From Lunularia cruciata (taxonomy: Eukaryota > Streptophyta > Marchantiopsida > Lunulariales > Lunulariaceae), in assembly GCA_948567375.1 (NCBI GenBank), contig OX419755.1:25498517-25562516 (forward strand): a DNA stretch of 64,000 nt, written 5' to 3'. The notes beneath the pieces are model-generated. The model did no database searches. It worked only from the letters and a program-made list of their open reading frames with translations, and was not told where the DNA came from. This document shows positions 1 to 11,718 of this stretch, piece after piece. Each line of letters starts with the position of its first letter. The stretch's first letter is position 1. Made by a program: the position numbers and the translations under genes.

Positions 1-1480
1 ACTATGTATAGATTGTCCCATGGAATCTTGGGTAATAGATTCTAGTAAATTATTTCACTCTTCCCCATGTAAAGAATTGATGCACAACTTTGTTGTTGGA
101 AACCTTGGAAAGGTTCACCTCTTGATAATAAACCCTTGTTTAACAAAGGAAAATGCAATGTGAACTTGAAGGCTTCTCAAAGGTCAGTGTGGACATTATG
201 TCAAGTATGTACTTGGCCTGACAAGGAATTGGATTTCCATTGGTCAATTGGATGAGGAAAGATATCAAACATCTTTTGAAAGCATGCAATGGAAGGTCAC
301 TTAGGAAAACCTGATTTGGTACAAGATGAAAGGTTGGAACCTCAAATGTTACAAAGCACTCTGACCATTTGATAACAATTGTAGATGCAACCTATCCTTT
401 GATCTTATGGCACCAAATACTTGCTCACATGAGTGAGGAGGGTATGGAGGAGTTAACTGCCAATGGGAGGATCCCACAGTTGAAGATTGTTCAACTTGGC
501 TTTTATGAACCATGTATTTTGGAAAAGAAAAATCAAGTTACTTTTAGTAAGGCCACAAAAGTACCAAGAGTGAGAAAGCTAGAGTTGATACATACAGATG
601 TGTATGGCCTGACTTTAGTTGAGTTTCTTAGAAGATCTTACTACTATGTCACCTTCATAGATGATGCTACCAAGAAGGTATGGGTTTATTTTCTGAAAAA
701 TAAATCAAACGTGTTCAAAGTTTTCAAGCAATGGAAATCTGAGGTTGAAAACTAGTCAGGTTTGAAGATCAAATGCTTGAAATCAGATTATGTTGGAGAG
801 TATACTGTCAATAAGTTCAAATAGTATTGTGTAGACAGTGAAACTAGAAGATCAAAACTATTCATGAGATACCACAACAAAATGGTGTGGCCAAATGCTC
901 CAATAGAGCTTACAATGAGAGAGGTAGATGCATGAGACTATAGGTAGGGTTGCCAAAGACCTTTTGGGTAGATGCAATCAATATATTTGCATACCGCATA
1001 ATTGAGGACCCTTAATTCCCTTGGAACTCAAGATACTGAAAGGAAGAATGGTTGAGAAAGAAGGTGATTCTCTTGCACATGACAACCTTTGGTTTTGTCT
1101 CATATGCAAGGATTCAAGACTGTGATAGGTAAAAGGTTGATTCAAAGTCAAAGAAGTGTTTCTTCATTGATTACGGATTGATAACATGGGTTATTGTCTT
1201 TGGAATGAAGATGATAGAAAAGTGCTGAGAAGTAGAGATGTCATTTCCATGAGAATACTATGTACAAAGATAAGCTTGGATGAAGTTTTGAGGTTACAAA
1301 TTAACAAGTAGAATATCAAGAAGAAGTGGCATTGGTAGACGTATCAAAGAATGCGGTTATAGGAAATCAAAGTTTGGTGAAAACTAGATAGGATACTATA
1401 TCTAGTCATGCCAACAATTCATTTGAGGAGATATATTAGATTGAAATAACCAATAGAGGGGTATTCTCTATTCATGTATC
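1..1480 (+). pseudogene. Copia protease, GAG-pre-integrase and integrase remnant
   Basis: Residues WVIDSS at 29-46 fit the copia aspartic protease motif W-I-D-S-G-A with the glycine lost, and the usual ISIGQLDEE segment follows near 228-255. The longest open piece, 369-755 (128 codons), starts in the GAG-pre-integrase domain (LWHQILAHMS) and enters the integrase core. There LELIHTDVYGL carries the first catalytic Asp and VTFIDDATKKVWVYFL follows. Past a stop after 755, CLKSDYVGEY holds the second Asp. PQQNGVAKC near 875-900 is the site of the catalytic Glu, here changed to Lys. At least four stops interrupt it. The function, integration of element cDNA, is lost in this copy. Confidence 0.8.
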
Positions 1481-1499
1481 ACTTACTCCTAACAAAAAA

Positions 1500-2207
1500 T
1501 GGCAAACCTAAGTGCTACTAAAAGGCAATGCAAAATGAGGACTCATTGTAATGGGAGCTTGCAATGAAGGAAGAGATGTCATCCCTAGAAAGGAATGAAA
1601 CTTGGTCATTAACCAAGCTATCAAATAGAAAAAGGCATTGTAGAACAAATACGTGTACAAAATCAAAGATGAACATGATAGAAGCAAGCAATACAAGGCT
1701 AGACTTGTGGCAAAAGGTTTTCAATAGACCAAAGGTATATACAACAATGAGATTTTCTCTCATGTAGTTAAGATGACTACCATCATAGTGGTCTTGGATA
1801 GAAAATTTGCATCTAGAGAAACTAGATATAGAAACAACATTTCTACATAGAGACCTTGAAGAGGATGTCTATATGGCACAACCTAAGGAGTTACAAATCA
1901 CAAACAAAGGGGACTTGGTCTGCAAGTTGAAGAAGAGTCTCTACGGCTTGAAATAGGCTTCTTGATGGTAATATTTGAAGTTTGATGGCTTTATAGCCAA
2001 TAGTGGTAACACTAGATGCAAAATGGACCATTTTTGGAACATTAGCTCATATGTTGATTCATACATAATCTTGTTGCTTTATGTTGATGATATGTTGGTT
2101 GTTGGATCCAACATGAGTGAAGTCAACAAGCCAAAGTGCAAATTGTCTAATGTATTTGAAATGAAAGATCTAGGTCCTTCACAATAGAAACTTGGAATGA
2201 GGATTAC
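1500..2207 (+). pseudogene. Copia reverse transcriptase, N-terminal half
   Basis: MKEEMSSLERNETWSL at 1564 is the conserved entry of copia RT. It is followed by LVCKLKKSLYGLK near 1918-1952 and by the catalytic YVDD box in LLLYVDDMLVVGS at about 2070-2105, so the second and third catalytic Asp are present. EMKDLG near 2160-2172 precedes the usual LGMRI segment. Stops occur at 1953, 1965 and 2188. The reading is cut at 2207 by the inserted A-unit and continues at 5966. Identity is clear from motif order; activity is excluded. Confidence 0.85.
2203..2207. repeat. Target-site duplication ATTAC, left copy (copy A)
   Basis: ATTAC at 2203-2207 is repeated exactly at 5961-5965, bracketing copy A inside the copia RT. 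The 5-bp length fits integration by an LTR-retrotransposon-type integrase. Confidence 0.9.
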
Positions 2208-2880
2208 TATGACAACCCAGAAAGTATCACTTTTGTGGTAATCAATAAGTTATCATTCATTCCTACAAAGTTATTGGTTAGAAATGGTCAAATACAAAGT
2301 AAAATATCACAAAGCAATTCTTCTTGATTGCATCTTTAATCTCTTGGGTAGAAACCACACCCAAAAGAGAGTAACAAGTGCGCCATTGGCAAACCTATCA
2401 CAAATAAACAACATCTATAATCACAATTCTTCAAATCCTTTCTAAATTAATATTGATTGTGATGATTCAATTCTTCTAGAGAAGGCTACTTCACCATAAA
2501 ATGACTTTGCCTCATAATTGTGTTCCACTCCTCCACTAAAGGCACAACTTCCTCAATCAAAATTGCTTAGCTTCAATCAAACATTGTGATCACAAATAAA
2601 AAATACTACCAATACTATGATTCCTCATAGATTCATCAATGTATTGCTTTGATTACTATCCACTTAGGACCAAACACATGGAATGAACATAAGCACTACA
2701 TAATCTAACATCTAATACTCATTGATTTTAAATCAATTTTCTTCCAACACTCACAAACACACATAGGATTGATACTCAAAATTAAGCTAAAATAATGAGC
2801 ATTGAGTTACAACACTTCATTGTACTCAACTTCAAAGATATGAATATTGAACTAAACAACATAACACTACAAATGCCTCC

Positions 2881-2888
2881 TTTAAATA
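2881..2888 (-). promoter_or_regulatory. TATA-like box of A-unit copy A
   Basis: The minus strand reads CCTATTTAAAGG here, about 670 bp before the unit's 3' end. The same box sits at the matching place in copies B, C, D and E. In LTR terms it would separate U3 from R. Confidence 0.55.
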
Positions 2889-3014
2889 GGAAGTACACTC
2901 AATAGTTATAAATACTACCTAAACTACTTTAACTACTATGTTACTAACCTACAAATCCAAAGTGTCACTCCACTTCTTCATATTTGCCTCTTTACATCTC
3001 AAAAATGGCTACTT

Positions 3015-5900
3015 CTAATCCAATCCAATGTCTACTTCTACTTTTGATTCTTCCCTAAAATTAGCTTCCATCATCTCCTGCATTTTAGGTTCATCTACTA
3101 CAACCTCAATCCAAACTAAAATTGAATTCATAGTCGTACTAACTACTTCTTCTTTCTTAGCTTCTTCTACTAACTCAAATAATTCACCCAAAGTCACCTA
3201 CCTTCCTACTTCCACTACTTCATATCGGGTTTCTTCCTTCATACTACTAAAATTTCCATCTAATTCTAATTTGACTAAGTCTAACATGAGATAAACATTT
3301 TCTCTTACTTCAGCCATCTTCCTATCTACTCTATCTCTCAAGCAAGTCAAAAGATTATTCAGATCAACATCTTTTGCCTTCCTCTTTATGGTTTCTTTCA
3401 AAAGCAACTTCAACTTGTGTAGTCTTGCTTCCTCCAACTTTACCTCAGCTTCAATACTCAACATCACCTTCATCCTCTCAACAATCTCTCCTATTGATCC
3501 CAGTGTCCTCCGAAATTAACTCTTGAGTTCTTTCTACTTCAAACTCATTTTGATACATCTTCAACTTCTCCTCAAAATCCACCTCCAATGCTTCCTTCTC
3601 TTCCATGTAGTGAAGGATATGTGCCTCTGCATTCTTAATCAGTCCACTCAACCTTTCTTGTTCACGACTTCTGCTCACCAACTCTTATTGCCAAGCCCGA
3701 TCCTTCTCCCCTACAACCTACAACCTTAGTTTCTCTAACTCATGCTCCCTCACTATTGCAATGGCCTTGCGTTGAGTTTAACTTCATTGAATTCTACCTT
3801 CAACTTCTCAAATGCTACCTTTTGGTTCTTCAATTCTTCAGTTTGATGTTCCAAATTACTACCATGCTCACAAAGTTCTCTTGCAAATTTTCAAAGCTCT
3901 TCCTCCAAAGTACACATCAACCCAAAGTACTTTGGCTTCCTCACCTTGGCTTAACCATTCCTTCAATTGCAAGACTTCCTTGCTCAGATGCTTCACCACT
4001 TGCAACTCATCCTTCACCTCTAGATGGTCGTGTTGCATCTCCTTCCTCTTCTTTTGCAACTCCAATAGTAATAGACAAAGAATCTTTAATAGATACTCCA
4101 TCCCACCAAAATCTTTTGCTTCTCCATCTTTTTTGTCCTTGGCTTTGCCAGAAATTTCTTCTAATGGTGTCTTACCCCAAAGTCTCAATCTCCTCACCTT
4201 CAATTGGATCTCCTTCAAGCTTTCTTCATCTTCCTCCACTTGGCTTGGCCCTACAATTGCAGATTGCAAACTTTTCTTTTATCTTGCTTCTCTTTGGAAC
4301 ACCAACCTTGGCTCTTCTTCTCACTCCTTGGTCATCTCCACCTCAAGTAGTTCCAAGTATTGAGTATCTTCTCCTTCTAGATGTTCAATCGTCACATGGA
4401 ACTCTTGATCATCCTCCTCAGCCACTTCTCCTACTGATGGCTGGACCTCGGGCTCTCCATCACTCTTGCTTGACTCCTTACTTTACATCATGAGTTAATC
4501 TTCTTCTTCCTCTGAGTCCTCACACTTGGACTCGGCTTCCCCTTCAGACTCTGCACCTGACAATAGGTCCACCATTGTCTTCTCTTTCCTTGGGTTTAGT
4601 ATCCTAGTCTTTTGTGGCTATATTGGGGATGCTACTTCCTCAGCTCAACTTCTCTTCTCTAGCTTTGGAATGTTAAGTGCCACCATCTTCTCTCATCCTG
4701 TCTTGGAATAGTGATCATCTTCTTCCCAAATCATCATTATATACTATCATTCATTTGAATCCGCATCTTGACAAAGATCTGGGTGGAAATGTGATACCAT
4801 TAACTTCTTCTCCTCTATGTTAAGAAGATTCAACCCAAGATAGAGGTGTGTTGTGAATGGTATGAAGTAATGTGGAGGTGCATTCATCCTCCAATTCATG
4901 ATCATTTGCCTCAATTGTAGGTGAAAAACCTTGCCCAATTCACCTTCTCTCTCGCAAATATTTGATAGAAAGAAACTGCTTGCTGCTTCGTCACATAGTG
5001 CACTTTGGCTTAATCATCACCATTATAGCTCTGAAAATACCTCACCTCATTTGGTCTCTATATGTATCCACCTTATATCTATTCTTTGTGCAAGGAGTAT
5101 TGAAGGAATCTCTAACTTTTGCAGTCTCTTTTGAAGAATCACACCTCTAATAGAAGGTGACCCCGGATGCATCTCCCACTTCTCTACCAAGGACTAATCT
5201 CTTATCTGACTTGGTCCAACAAACCAGATTTCCTCTCTTGCCCCTTGCTTTGTGACCATCCTCACAATTACTAGCAACAATTTGCTCCATGAAACCTAGA
5301 AAACCTAAGTTCTAGTTCCAAGCCAAAAATGTGATCCAAAGTCTACTCAAGACCTTGATCATCACCACTACATCCAATCTCCAAACAATCTCCAAATTGC
5401 AAGATGCCTCAATGCAAGTGAAGGAATTTGCCTAGTACACTTCATTGGCATTGTGTGTTTTATATTCTTTGGTTTCTCACAAATCACTCATGTTACTTGA
5501 TTTGTAGGTAGAACTCCTTTGGGATAACTCCTTAGATGGACAATATATCTTCTTGACATTTCAAAATTTCCTCAAAAGTCTTAACCATATAGTGTTCTAC
5601 TATGCGGTCATTCTTTAGTTGATCTTCAATTGACACTCATAGATTTTGTGTGTCTTATTCATGTCACTCAATTTTTTCTTCATCCTGAAGTAGCCATTTT
5701 ATATGAACATACCTTCTTGATTTGTTTGACCTAAAGGAACGTGGTTACAATTTCTTTGGATCAGGTTGATCACTCCAATCCAAAGTATCCTTACTTTGGG
5801 TCTACAACCTTGTAAGTCTGATCTGAGTCCTTCTTCCTTTGACATGAGGTTGGATCATACATACGATTCTTCTCTCTTCTTTTTCATTAGGCTTCAATTA
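3015..5900 (-). pseudogene. A-unit protein, copy A (N-terminal domain plus coiled coil)
   Basis: I do not recognise the family. The minus strand carries collinear pieces of the protein seen in copies C and E. FLAW at about 5310-5330 begins the conserved N-terminal block, and 4938-4747 includes MVSHFHPDL. Next comes a long charged stretch (4269-3868). Then there are heptad-like pieces at 3681-3478 and 3473-3198, the latter with SIEAEVKLEEARLHKLKLLL and RDRVDRKM. Stops break it at many points. The plus-strand readings here are rich in Leu, Ser and Phe because they are antisense to coiled-coil codons; they are not genes. Confidence 0.65.
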
Positions 5901-5960
5901 GGCTTTGACAATACACTTCTTCTTTAAAACTTGTTAAAAGCAAAAAATGTAGGTACAACA

Positions 5961-5965
5961 ATTAC
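5961..5965. repeat. Target-site duplication ATTAC, right copy (copy A)
   Basis: Exact partner of 2203-2207. The copia reading resumes immediately to its right. Confidence 0.9.
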
Positions 5966-6796
5966 AATAGAAAAATGTGTAGGTTCTTCAAAGCTATATC
6001 AAGAGAGTACATCAAGAAAATGATGGAGAGATTTGGTCTTCAAAATGCTACAATTTGAACCACTTTTGTTGGAAGTCACTTCAAACTTTCCAAGGAGCAA
6101 CCACCAAGAGCTAATGTAGATAGAGAGTACATGAGTAGAGTATCTTATGCATTAGCAATTGGAAATTCAATATATACTATAGTATGCACTAGGCCAGACA
6201 TTGTTCATGCACTACAATTTGTAAGTAGAGTCATGTCAAACTTAGGAAGAGAGCATTGAGAAGTAGTGAAATGGTTGTCATGCTACTTGAAAGGTACCCT
6301 TGATAAGGTACCTTGTTTCAAGAAAATATATCCTATTTTAGAGGGCTTTATTGATGCAGATTTGGGAGGAGACTTGGACAGTCAAAAACACATTGTAGGG
6401 TGTGTGTTTACCTTAGGTGGTACTGCAATTAGTTGGATCTCTCATTTGCAAAAAAGAGTTTCTCTTTCTACAATAGAAGTTGAGTACATGGTCATCTTAC
6501 AAGCTAGCAAGGAGATAATCTAGTTGAAAAACTTTATGGTAGAGCTAAGCAAGAAACAAGAAAATAATATATTCCATAGTGATAGCTAGATAGCTATAAG
6601 TCTTGCAAAGAATCTTTTATTTTGACCAGGACAAACCATATCCAATTGAGGTATCATTTCATTCATGAATTGATAAATGGACTAGTTTTGACCTTGGTAA
6701 AGATTGTGGGAGTGAGCAATCCACAAATGTGTTTACCAAGGTAGTCATAATGAAGAAGCTCAAGCACTACATAGTTGCAATTGGACTTCAAAGTTA
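5966..6796 (+). pseudogene. Copia RT C-terminal part and RNase H remnant
   Basis: From 5966 the text continues the copia RT connection region, including RVSYALAIGNSIYTIVCTRP near 6137-6195 (typical VGSLMYA...TRPDI segment). A stop at 6258 precedes the piece at 6266-6523, which holds the RNase H features CYLKGTL, GFIDADLGGDLDSQKHIVG and SLSTIEVEYM (catalytic Asp and Glu positions). Reading becomes fragmentary through 6796, where KKLKHYI and IGLQS look like the C-terminus. RNase H removes template RNA during reverse transcription; this copy cannot make a whole protein. Confidence 0.8.
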
Positions 6797-6852
6797 ACTA
6801 ATTTTTTTGTATGTTTAGAGTGACAAATAATGTTAGACTCTAAGCAAGAGAT

Positions 6853-7758
6853 TGTTAAGTGTGGAGTCTAATTAATTGCAAGAATACTCTACGAGACAAA
6901 TATCCTATGAAATGTAGAAGAGTCAATGTATGACAAATCTTCCATGGAAACATTGAAAAGTTAGTATGTGGCAGATCTTCTATGGGAGTGTAGAAGTGTA
7001 AATACAAGACAGAACTTCAAATCATAAGATTTTATTTCTGGGAGTGAACAAAAAGATAGTTCATGTTGGGACCTATATCTTTAGGAATACATATGCAAAT
7101 AAGGCACGACTTTCTCATTAGAACTATTTTTTCAAGGGCTTTTTAAAGACATCAAGATCATGGAAAAAAAGCTCTAGAAAAGAAGTTATGCTCACTTGGA
7201 GTTTAGGACAAATGTGTCATGCAAGAGTTACAAGATTCCATTACGGGAGCTGCGGACTCTAGGACTTGCAAGCATGGCTATGAGACTTGTGGGCATGACT
7301 ATTGTAGATATGGTTCTAGGAACTATATGCATGGGACCTACAAGAAGGCCTGAGACCTACGCAAAGGCTTGCATGGCCTCCCACTTGTAGAATTGCACGA
7401 GGTGACATGTATCAATTGGTACTAGACAATTAAAGTTTTAGATACAAGATCAATTTGCAACACAAACATCCAAAACTAGATAAGGGTCTCCAAGTGCAAG
7501 AGTATAAATATGTGTAGATTTGGCAGCTAAAAGTCATTTTTGACAATTATTGTTTTACAATTCTTGATCCACAATTCAAGAGTAAAATAAAATCCTATGC
7601 AATTGTGGACATCCGTTGGCCAAAACCACATGAAATTTAGCATTATTTCTATGCATGCTTTTCTTGACCAGATTGATGTATGATTTCTACTTGATCATGT
7701 AGCAAGAAGTGGATTCTTGTTCCTCTCTCAAAGTCCTAACTGAAAATTTTTCTCAACA
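6853..7758 (+). repeat. 3' LTR of the copia element (approximate)
   Basis: TGTTAAGTGTGGAGTC at 6853 follows a purine-rich tract (AAGCAAGAGAT), the usual polypurine tract plus LTR start of copia elements. A TATA box (TATAAATA, 7503-7510) lies about 650 bp in. The text after it, TTGTGGACATCCG...CCAAAACCACATG, resembles the R/U5 part of many plant copia LTRs. The end at CTCAACA (7758) is a guess, because the 5' LTR is outside the window and cannot be aligned. Confidence 0.55.
7503..7510 (+). promoter_or_regulatory. TATA box in the copia 3' LTR
   Basis: TATAAATA in an otherwise ordinary AT-rich context, at the expected U3/R position of the LTR. Confidence 0.5.
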
Positions 7759-8104
7759 ATTTGCATGCTATATCCTACTACTTGTAGTACATCATGAGCT
7801 CTACTAATCACAATTGACCCAAATTTTATGAAGGTAGTGCATTTGGTAGATTATTGGACTATAATGACAATAGTAGTTAGGAATTTGGTCAGGCTAATTG
7901 GACAATAAGGAAATTCCAAGGCAAAGCAACCTTTGTTACAAATGATCCATCACCTTCAAGAGTCATTTGGACTATACTGACAATGAAAGTTATTTTTGGT
8001 TGTTTATATTTCCATAGCATACCAATAAAATAAAGGTGAAGCTACTCTTTTATGGGAATGACTTTGCCAAAGATGCTAAATATAACATAAAAGATTGCCA
8101 TCAT
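7759..8104. other. Unassigned spacer
   Basis: AT-rich sequence between the presumed copia LTR end and the family-G LTR fragment. I see no ORF with a recognisable motif and no match elsewhere in the window. Confidence 0.5.
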
Positions 8105-9657
8105 TGTGACACCTTTATCTTGTTTTTGAGCATATTAAAACTCATATCCTCATAGGATTGAATGGTTATTACCAAAATATTACAAATTTGAATGACACTA
8201 TATTTTTATAAAACTACTCCAAACAGAGGATAGTGTTACCTCCTTTGGTGCAATATGAAAAAGGGATACTAAATATCACTTTTGTTACAAGTAGATTCTA
8301 AATTAATCCTAAAAGTGATGATTCACTTCACTACAAAGAAATCAGCTCTAAAGGTCATGTACTACTCTTTCTCAAAGACACAACTCCATAGATGTCTTTG
8401 CATTAGCTGAACATCTCTACCTTCTGATTCCATGGTACTCTCAATGCTCAGAATAAGACTTGACTCCTCAATGCAATTGATTCTCTCCTTCAAGTCCCTA
8501 AAAAATCACACATTATCATCAAGAACAAGTGTCTCTCCCTACACTCTATCACTTATGACCTTACTCTGAAATTTCTCATCACTACTCAAGATAGACATTC
8601 ATCAACACTCAAAATGAAGGAAACACAATGACAAAAAACTTGGAGTAATTTTTTCTAAACTTTAATTGGTATAAAAGTGAGCTTAAGTAACATTGGGCCA
8701 AAGCCTTAAATACAGTTCTTTATTTGCATCCAATGGATCCATCATTTAAGTGGATTTCAGAAATCTTCTAACTCCATCTACATTATTTGTTAGGACTCTA
8801 ATCCTATCTTATCCTAATCACATGCAATTTTGTTAGGTGCCTAACATATTTTAGGGAAGATGTCAAATCTTCTCCAAAGTCAACCTACAATTTATAACTC
8901 CAAAGTTGGCAACTACAAAGGTCTATACAACTCCAAAGGACTTACTGTTCAAAGGTATTTACAACTGCAAAGTTCTTTGGCTACAAAAGATCTTCACTTA
9001 TGAAGATCTTTTGCTACTACAACTCCAAATGAAATATTTTTATCCTTTCTTTCTTATCTACAACAATTTCAAGCAAAAGGAACTTTAGGGTTTCTATAAA
9101 CTTCATATAGATATTTTCTTTAAGGTGAATGGATAACTGATGTAATAATTCTTTGGACCTTCCTTTCCAATATCTATATCTATGGCTTGAGTTTGTATAG
9201 CTTCATCCAATGAACCTTCATTTTTATTACTTTTTCAACAATCCTCATTAACTTGCCTTATGTATCTTCCTTCTATTTGAGGATCTTTGCCTTCTTCACC
9301 CCTATGTCAATGTGTATTGCTGGGGCTTTTGGCAATCAATTCCTCCCTCATTCATGGGTGATTTTCTGTCCTCTCTCCTTTCTTACTTTGGCTAGTAGCT
9401 TATCAAATTGAAGTACCTATTTTTGATATTTAACAATATGTATTTCCAAGGGCACTATACTTACAATGGCAGTTCCATCTCCTCATGAATGCTTACAACA
9501 TCTTTGTCTCAAGCCTTGACTTGGTCATTGTACCCTTGTTGCTTTTGGTGGTATTCTTGTTAAAACACTCTTATCTCTCCTTGTAGCTTCTAGATCTTTT
9601 CTTTGGACTCTTCTTTGAGTTGCCTCATTTCCATCTTTCAATTTGGGATTCTCCCTC
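8105..9657 (-). mobile_element. Family-G LTR fragment (copy G1)
   Basis: The segment matches 37710-39500 by eye over most of its length, with long shared runs at 8280-9080 versus 37890-38700. On the minus strand it ends in GGTGTCACA at 8105 (TG...CA rule) and holds a TATTTAA box near 8707-8713. The part before that box (9657-9130) encodes heptad-rich peptides such as QLKEESKEKI with stops. This architecture, coiled-coil coding followed by a TATA box and a long non-coding 3' end, is the same as that of the A-units. Its 5' end is cut by element H at 9658. Confidence 0.65.
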
Positions 9658-9926
9658 TATGGTACCCACATGTCACAAATTCACTCTTTTTTTAAAATTA
9701 TTTCAAATTCACTCTTGTTAATAAAGATATGATAGTCTAATTCAATGTTTAAGAGGAAAAGCTTCTTAGTTGAAGTGCCACTTAGAGTTAAGTGTCCTGA
9801 AGCAAGGTTGAAAGTGGAAGAAGTCAAAAGCCAAATGCACTTTTGAATGAAAAATGCCAAATTAGAAATAACTCCTAAGGTTAGTCAAAAGCAAGTACCT
9901 TTGGCCCAAAGAAGATCATGCAAGAA

Positions 9927-10393
9927 TGCAATAATATGGAGTTAGCAAATGAGTTAGAAAAGGCTAATGAGTCAATAAAATAAGCCAAATATAGCTAGGA
10001 ATCCTAAAAAAATTATAGAAGCATATAGGAAGCTTCTTGGTAGAATAATCTAGAAGCACTTAGGAAGTTTCTTGGTGAAAAGCTTTTAGATACCTTCCAA
10101 GCATTGGGTATCTTGCACAACAAGTTAATAGCTAGCTTAACTTGTACACCAAGTAGGCAATTTTGAGAAGGAAGATTCCTTAGAAGCTTCTTGGGTAGCT
10201 TATCTTGCACTCCAAGAAGACGGCTTTGGACAAAAATTTCCTTGGAAGCTTATCAAGAGCCTTTTATTCCTTCATTATAAATACCAAAGCCCAAGCTCAT
10301 GTTAGGTATTTAGAGCTTCTCTCATTTGAGAATCCCAATTTTCAGTTCCACTCCTGTCTTCTATTCTTCTATTTCTCTCTTGGCTCTTTTACA
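9927..10393 (+). repeat. Solo LTR of gypsy family B
   Basis: This 467-bp sequence starts TGCAATAATATGG, ends CTCTTTTACA and matches the reverse complement of the LTRs at 24302-24673 and 35519-35952. TATAAATACC at 10280-10289 is the family TATA box. Exact AAGAA duplications flank it at 9922-9926 and 10394-10398. No internal domain remains, so it is a solo LTR left by LTR-LTR recombination. Confidence 0.9.
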
Positions 10394-11175
10394 AAGAAGA
10401 CATTTGGCCCAAAATGACTTTGGTTGGGAAAAGTTTGCAAACTTTGGCCTAGAATAACTTTGGCCAAGACATGGTTGCACCTAATGACCATACATATATT
10501 TGAATACTTGGCTACCTTATCCAAGAACTTCCACTTAAAACCATGGATTCAAGAAGAGTGGCTCATAGTCAAGGGAGGCTATTTGTATTTGGCAAAGACC
10601 TTGAATGTATGACAAAGACAATTTGGTGAACTAATTTTCATGTGAGGGAATGCCTCATTGAAAGTGCATGACAAGGAGAGCTCAACCACTATCTATTCTC
10701 CATATGCTTGAAAAATTACTAAGGACTTCACCTATAAAACCCAATGTGCATTATCCAATTCCACTTTTTCATAGTGGAATTTTTTGTTAGCTTTGAGCCC
10801 AAGTAGAAATAGTCTAAGTCTTCTAGACTTCATTGAAGTTCCTAATGTCCAACCTTTTTGCAATTGCCTTAGTTTCTTAGATTCCTCCAAGAATCAAGAT
10901 GATATTTGTATAGGAACCCATGAGCAAGATCTCTAAAACCATACTCAAAAGTCTTTTTGTCAAGAAGTGAGCAATGTATTGTAGAAGCAAGGTGATCTAA
11001 AGCAAACATCTGGATTTCTATCTTTGGAATTGGGAGCTAAGTGAATTTGGTGTGATCCACAAATAGAAGGCAATAGGGAGAAAAATATAGGGAGTTTGAG
11101 AAGGAACCCTCTCAATTGGACCAAAGAGAATTGGATGATGCAAGTGACCCTAAGCAATGATCATCAACACAAAGT

Positions 11176-11718
11176 ATGCAGACAAGTACTAATGACATTA
11201 AGGCCACCTTTGAGGAGCCACAAAACCCAAAAAATTTCTTAAGAGTTGGGAGCTACAAGGGTCTTGCCCAAAGGATGATCATGCAGGTGGTTATGAAGTT
11301 GTTAAAAAAAAGGACAATTTACATGACAAATAGCCAAATAGTCTTCTTCCACTACATGTACAAAGGAGAACTAATGAATTTGGCAAACATGTTCTACTTG
11401 CATGCAAAGGCACTTCAAATTTTTTTTGGAAGAAAACAATGGAATGACTTACTTATCACCCTTCTTGATCTATTTCTATATAGGTTTGAATGTACTGATG
11501 AAAAAGGAGAAGAAGTGATGCCAATGTCACTTCTAGCCAAATTTGTACTTCAATGCCCATATCAAGACAAGGACCACAATCAAGAAGTATCAACACATAG
11601 GTATAGAATTTGCAAAGATAAAGAGGTTTGTGCCAATGGAAGAAGAAGAAGGCTTTGCACCAAAGACAAGAAAAGGATCACTCTCCATCCAAGTGAGCAC
11701 AAAAGACAACTCAAGTGA
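11176..11718 (+). pseudogene. Element H protein, A-unit-like domain
   Basis: This is a 180-codon open stretch, one of the longer intact ones in the window. Around residues 25-75 it reads VGSYKGLAQRMIMQVVMKLL, then RTIYMTNSQIVFFHYMYKGE. This aligns without gaps to the A-unit motif SYxDxxKRxIMxAxMA...TYxxxQxVFFHxMFAGE in copies C (27570-27690) and E (59020-59150). The C-terminal third is Lys/Arg-rich; an overlapping reading (11543-11752) suggests a frameshift near 11540. I do not know the function. Weak resemblance to the plant transposon-protein domains found in retroelement ORFs is an impression only. Confidence 0.55.

Larger units (their letters stand above)
2208..5960 (-). mobile_element. 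A-unit copy A, full length (3753 bp)
   Basis: Read on the minus strand the unit starts TGTTGTACCT at 5960 and ends in ...GGGTTGTCATA at 2208 (family consensus TGTGGTACCC...GGGTTGTCACA). Copies C (3762 bp) and E (3787 bp) align with it end to end by eye. From 5' to 3' it holds a conserved N-terminal coding domain (5900-4750), a charged linker, a coiled-coil region (3700-3015), a TATA-like box at 2881 and about 670 bp of non-coding 3' end. I see no long direct repeat between its ends, so it is either a solo LTR with an unusually long U3 or a non-autonomous element of another kind. Confidence 0.85.
1..7758 (+). mobile_element. Ty1/copia retrotransposon, 3' part, interrupted by A-unit copy A
   Basis: Plus-strand remnants follow the copia order protease, integrase, reverse transcriptase (RT), RNase H and 3' LTR; the 5' LTR and gag lie left of the window. 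The pol reading stops at 2207, jumps over an inserted unit at 2208-5960 flanked by ATTAC on both sides, and resumes at 5966 in the same domain. Integrase placed before RT is the copia diagnostic. All domains contain stops and frameshifts, so the element is old. The right boundary, near 7758, is inferred from a CTCAACA-type LTR end and is approximate. Confidence 0.85.

Noticed and set aside
3756..4493. 245-codon plus-strand ORF rich in Leu, Ser and Pro, like a membrane protein
   Set aside because: It is antisense to the charged and coiled-coil coding part of A-unit copy A on the minus strand; the hydrophobic look comes from reading Glu/Lys/Leu codons backwards.
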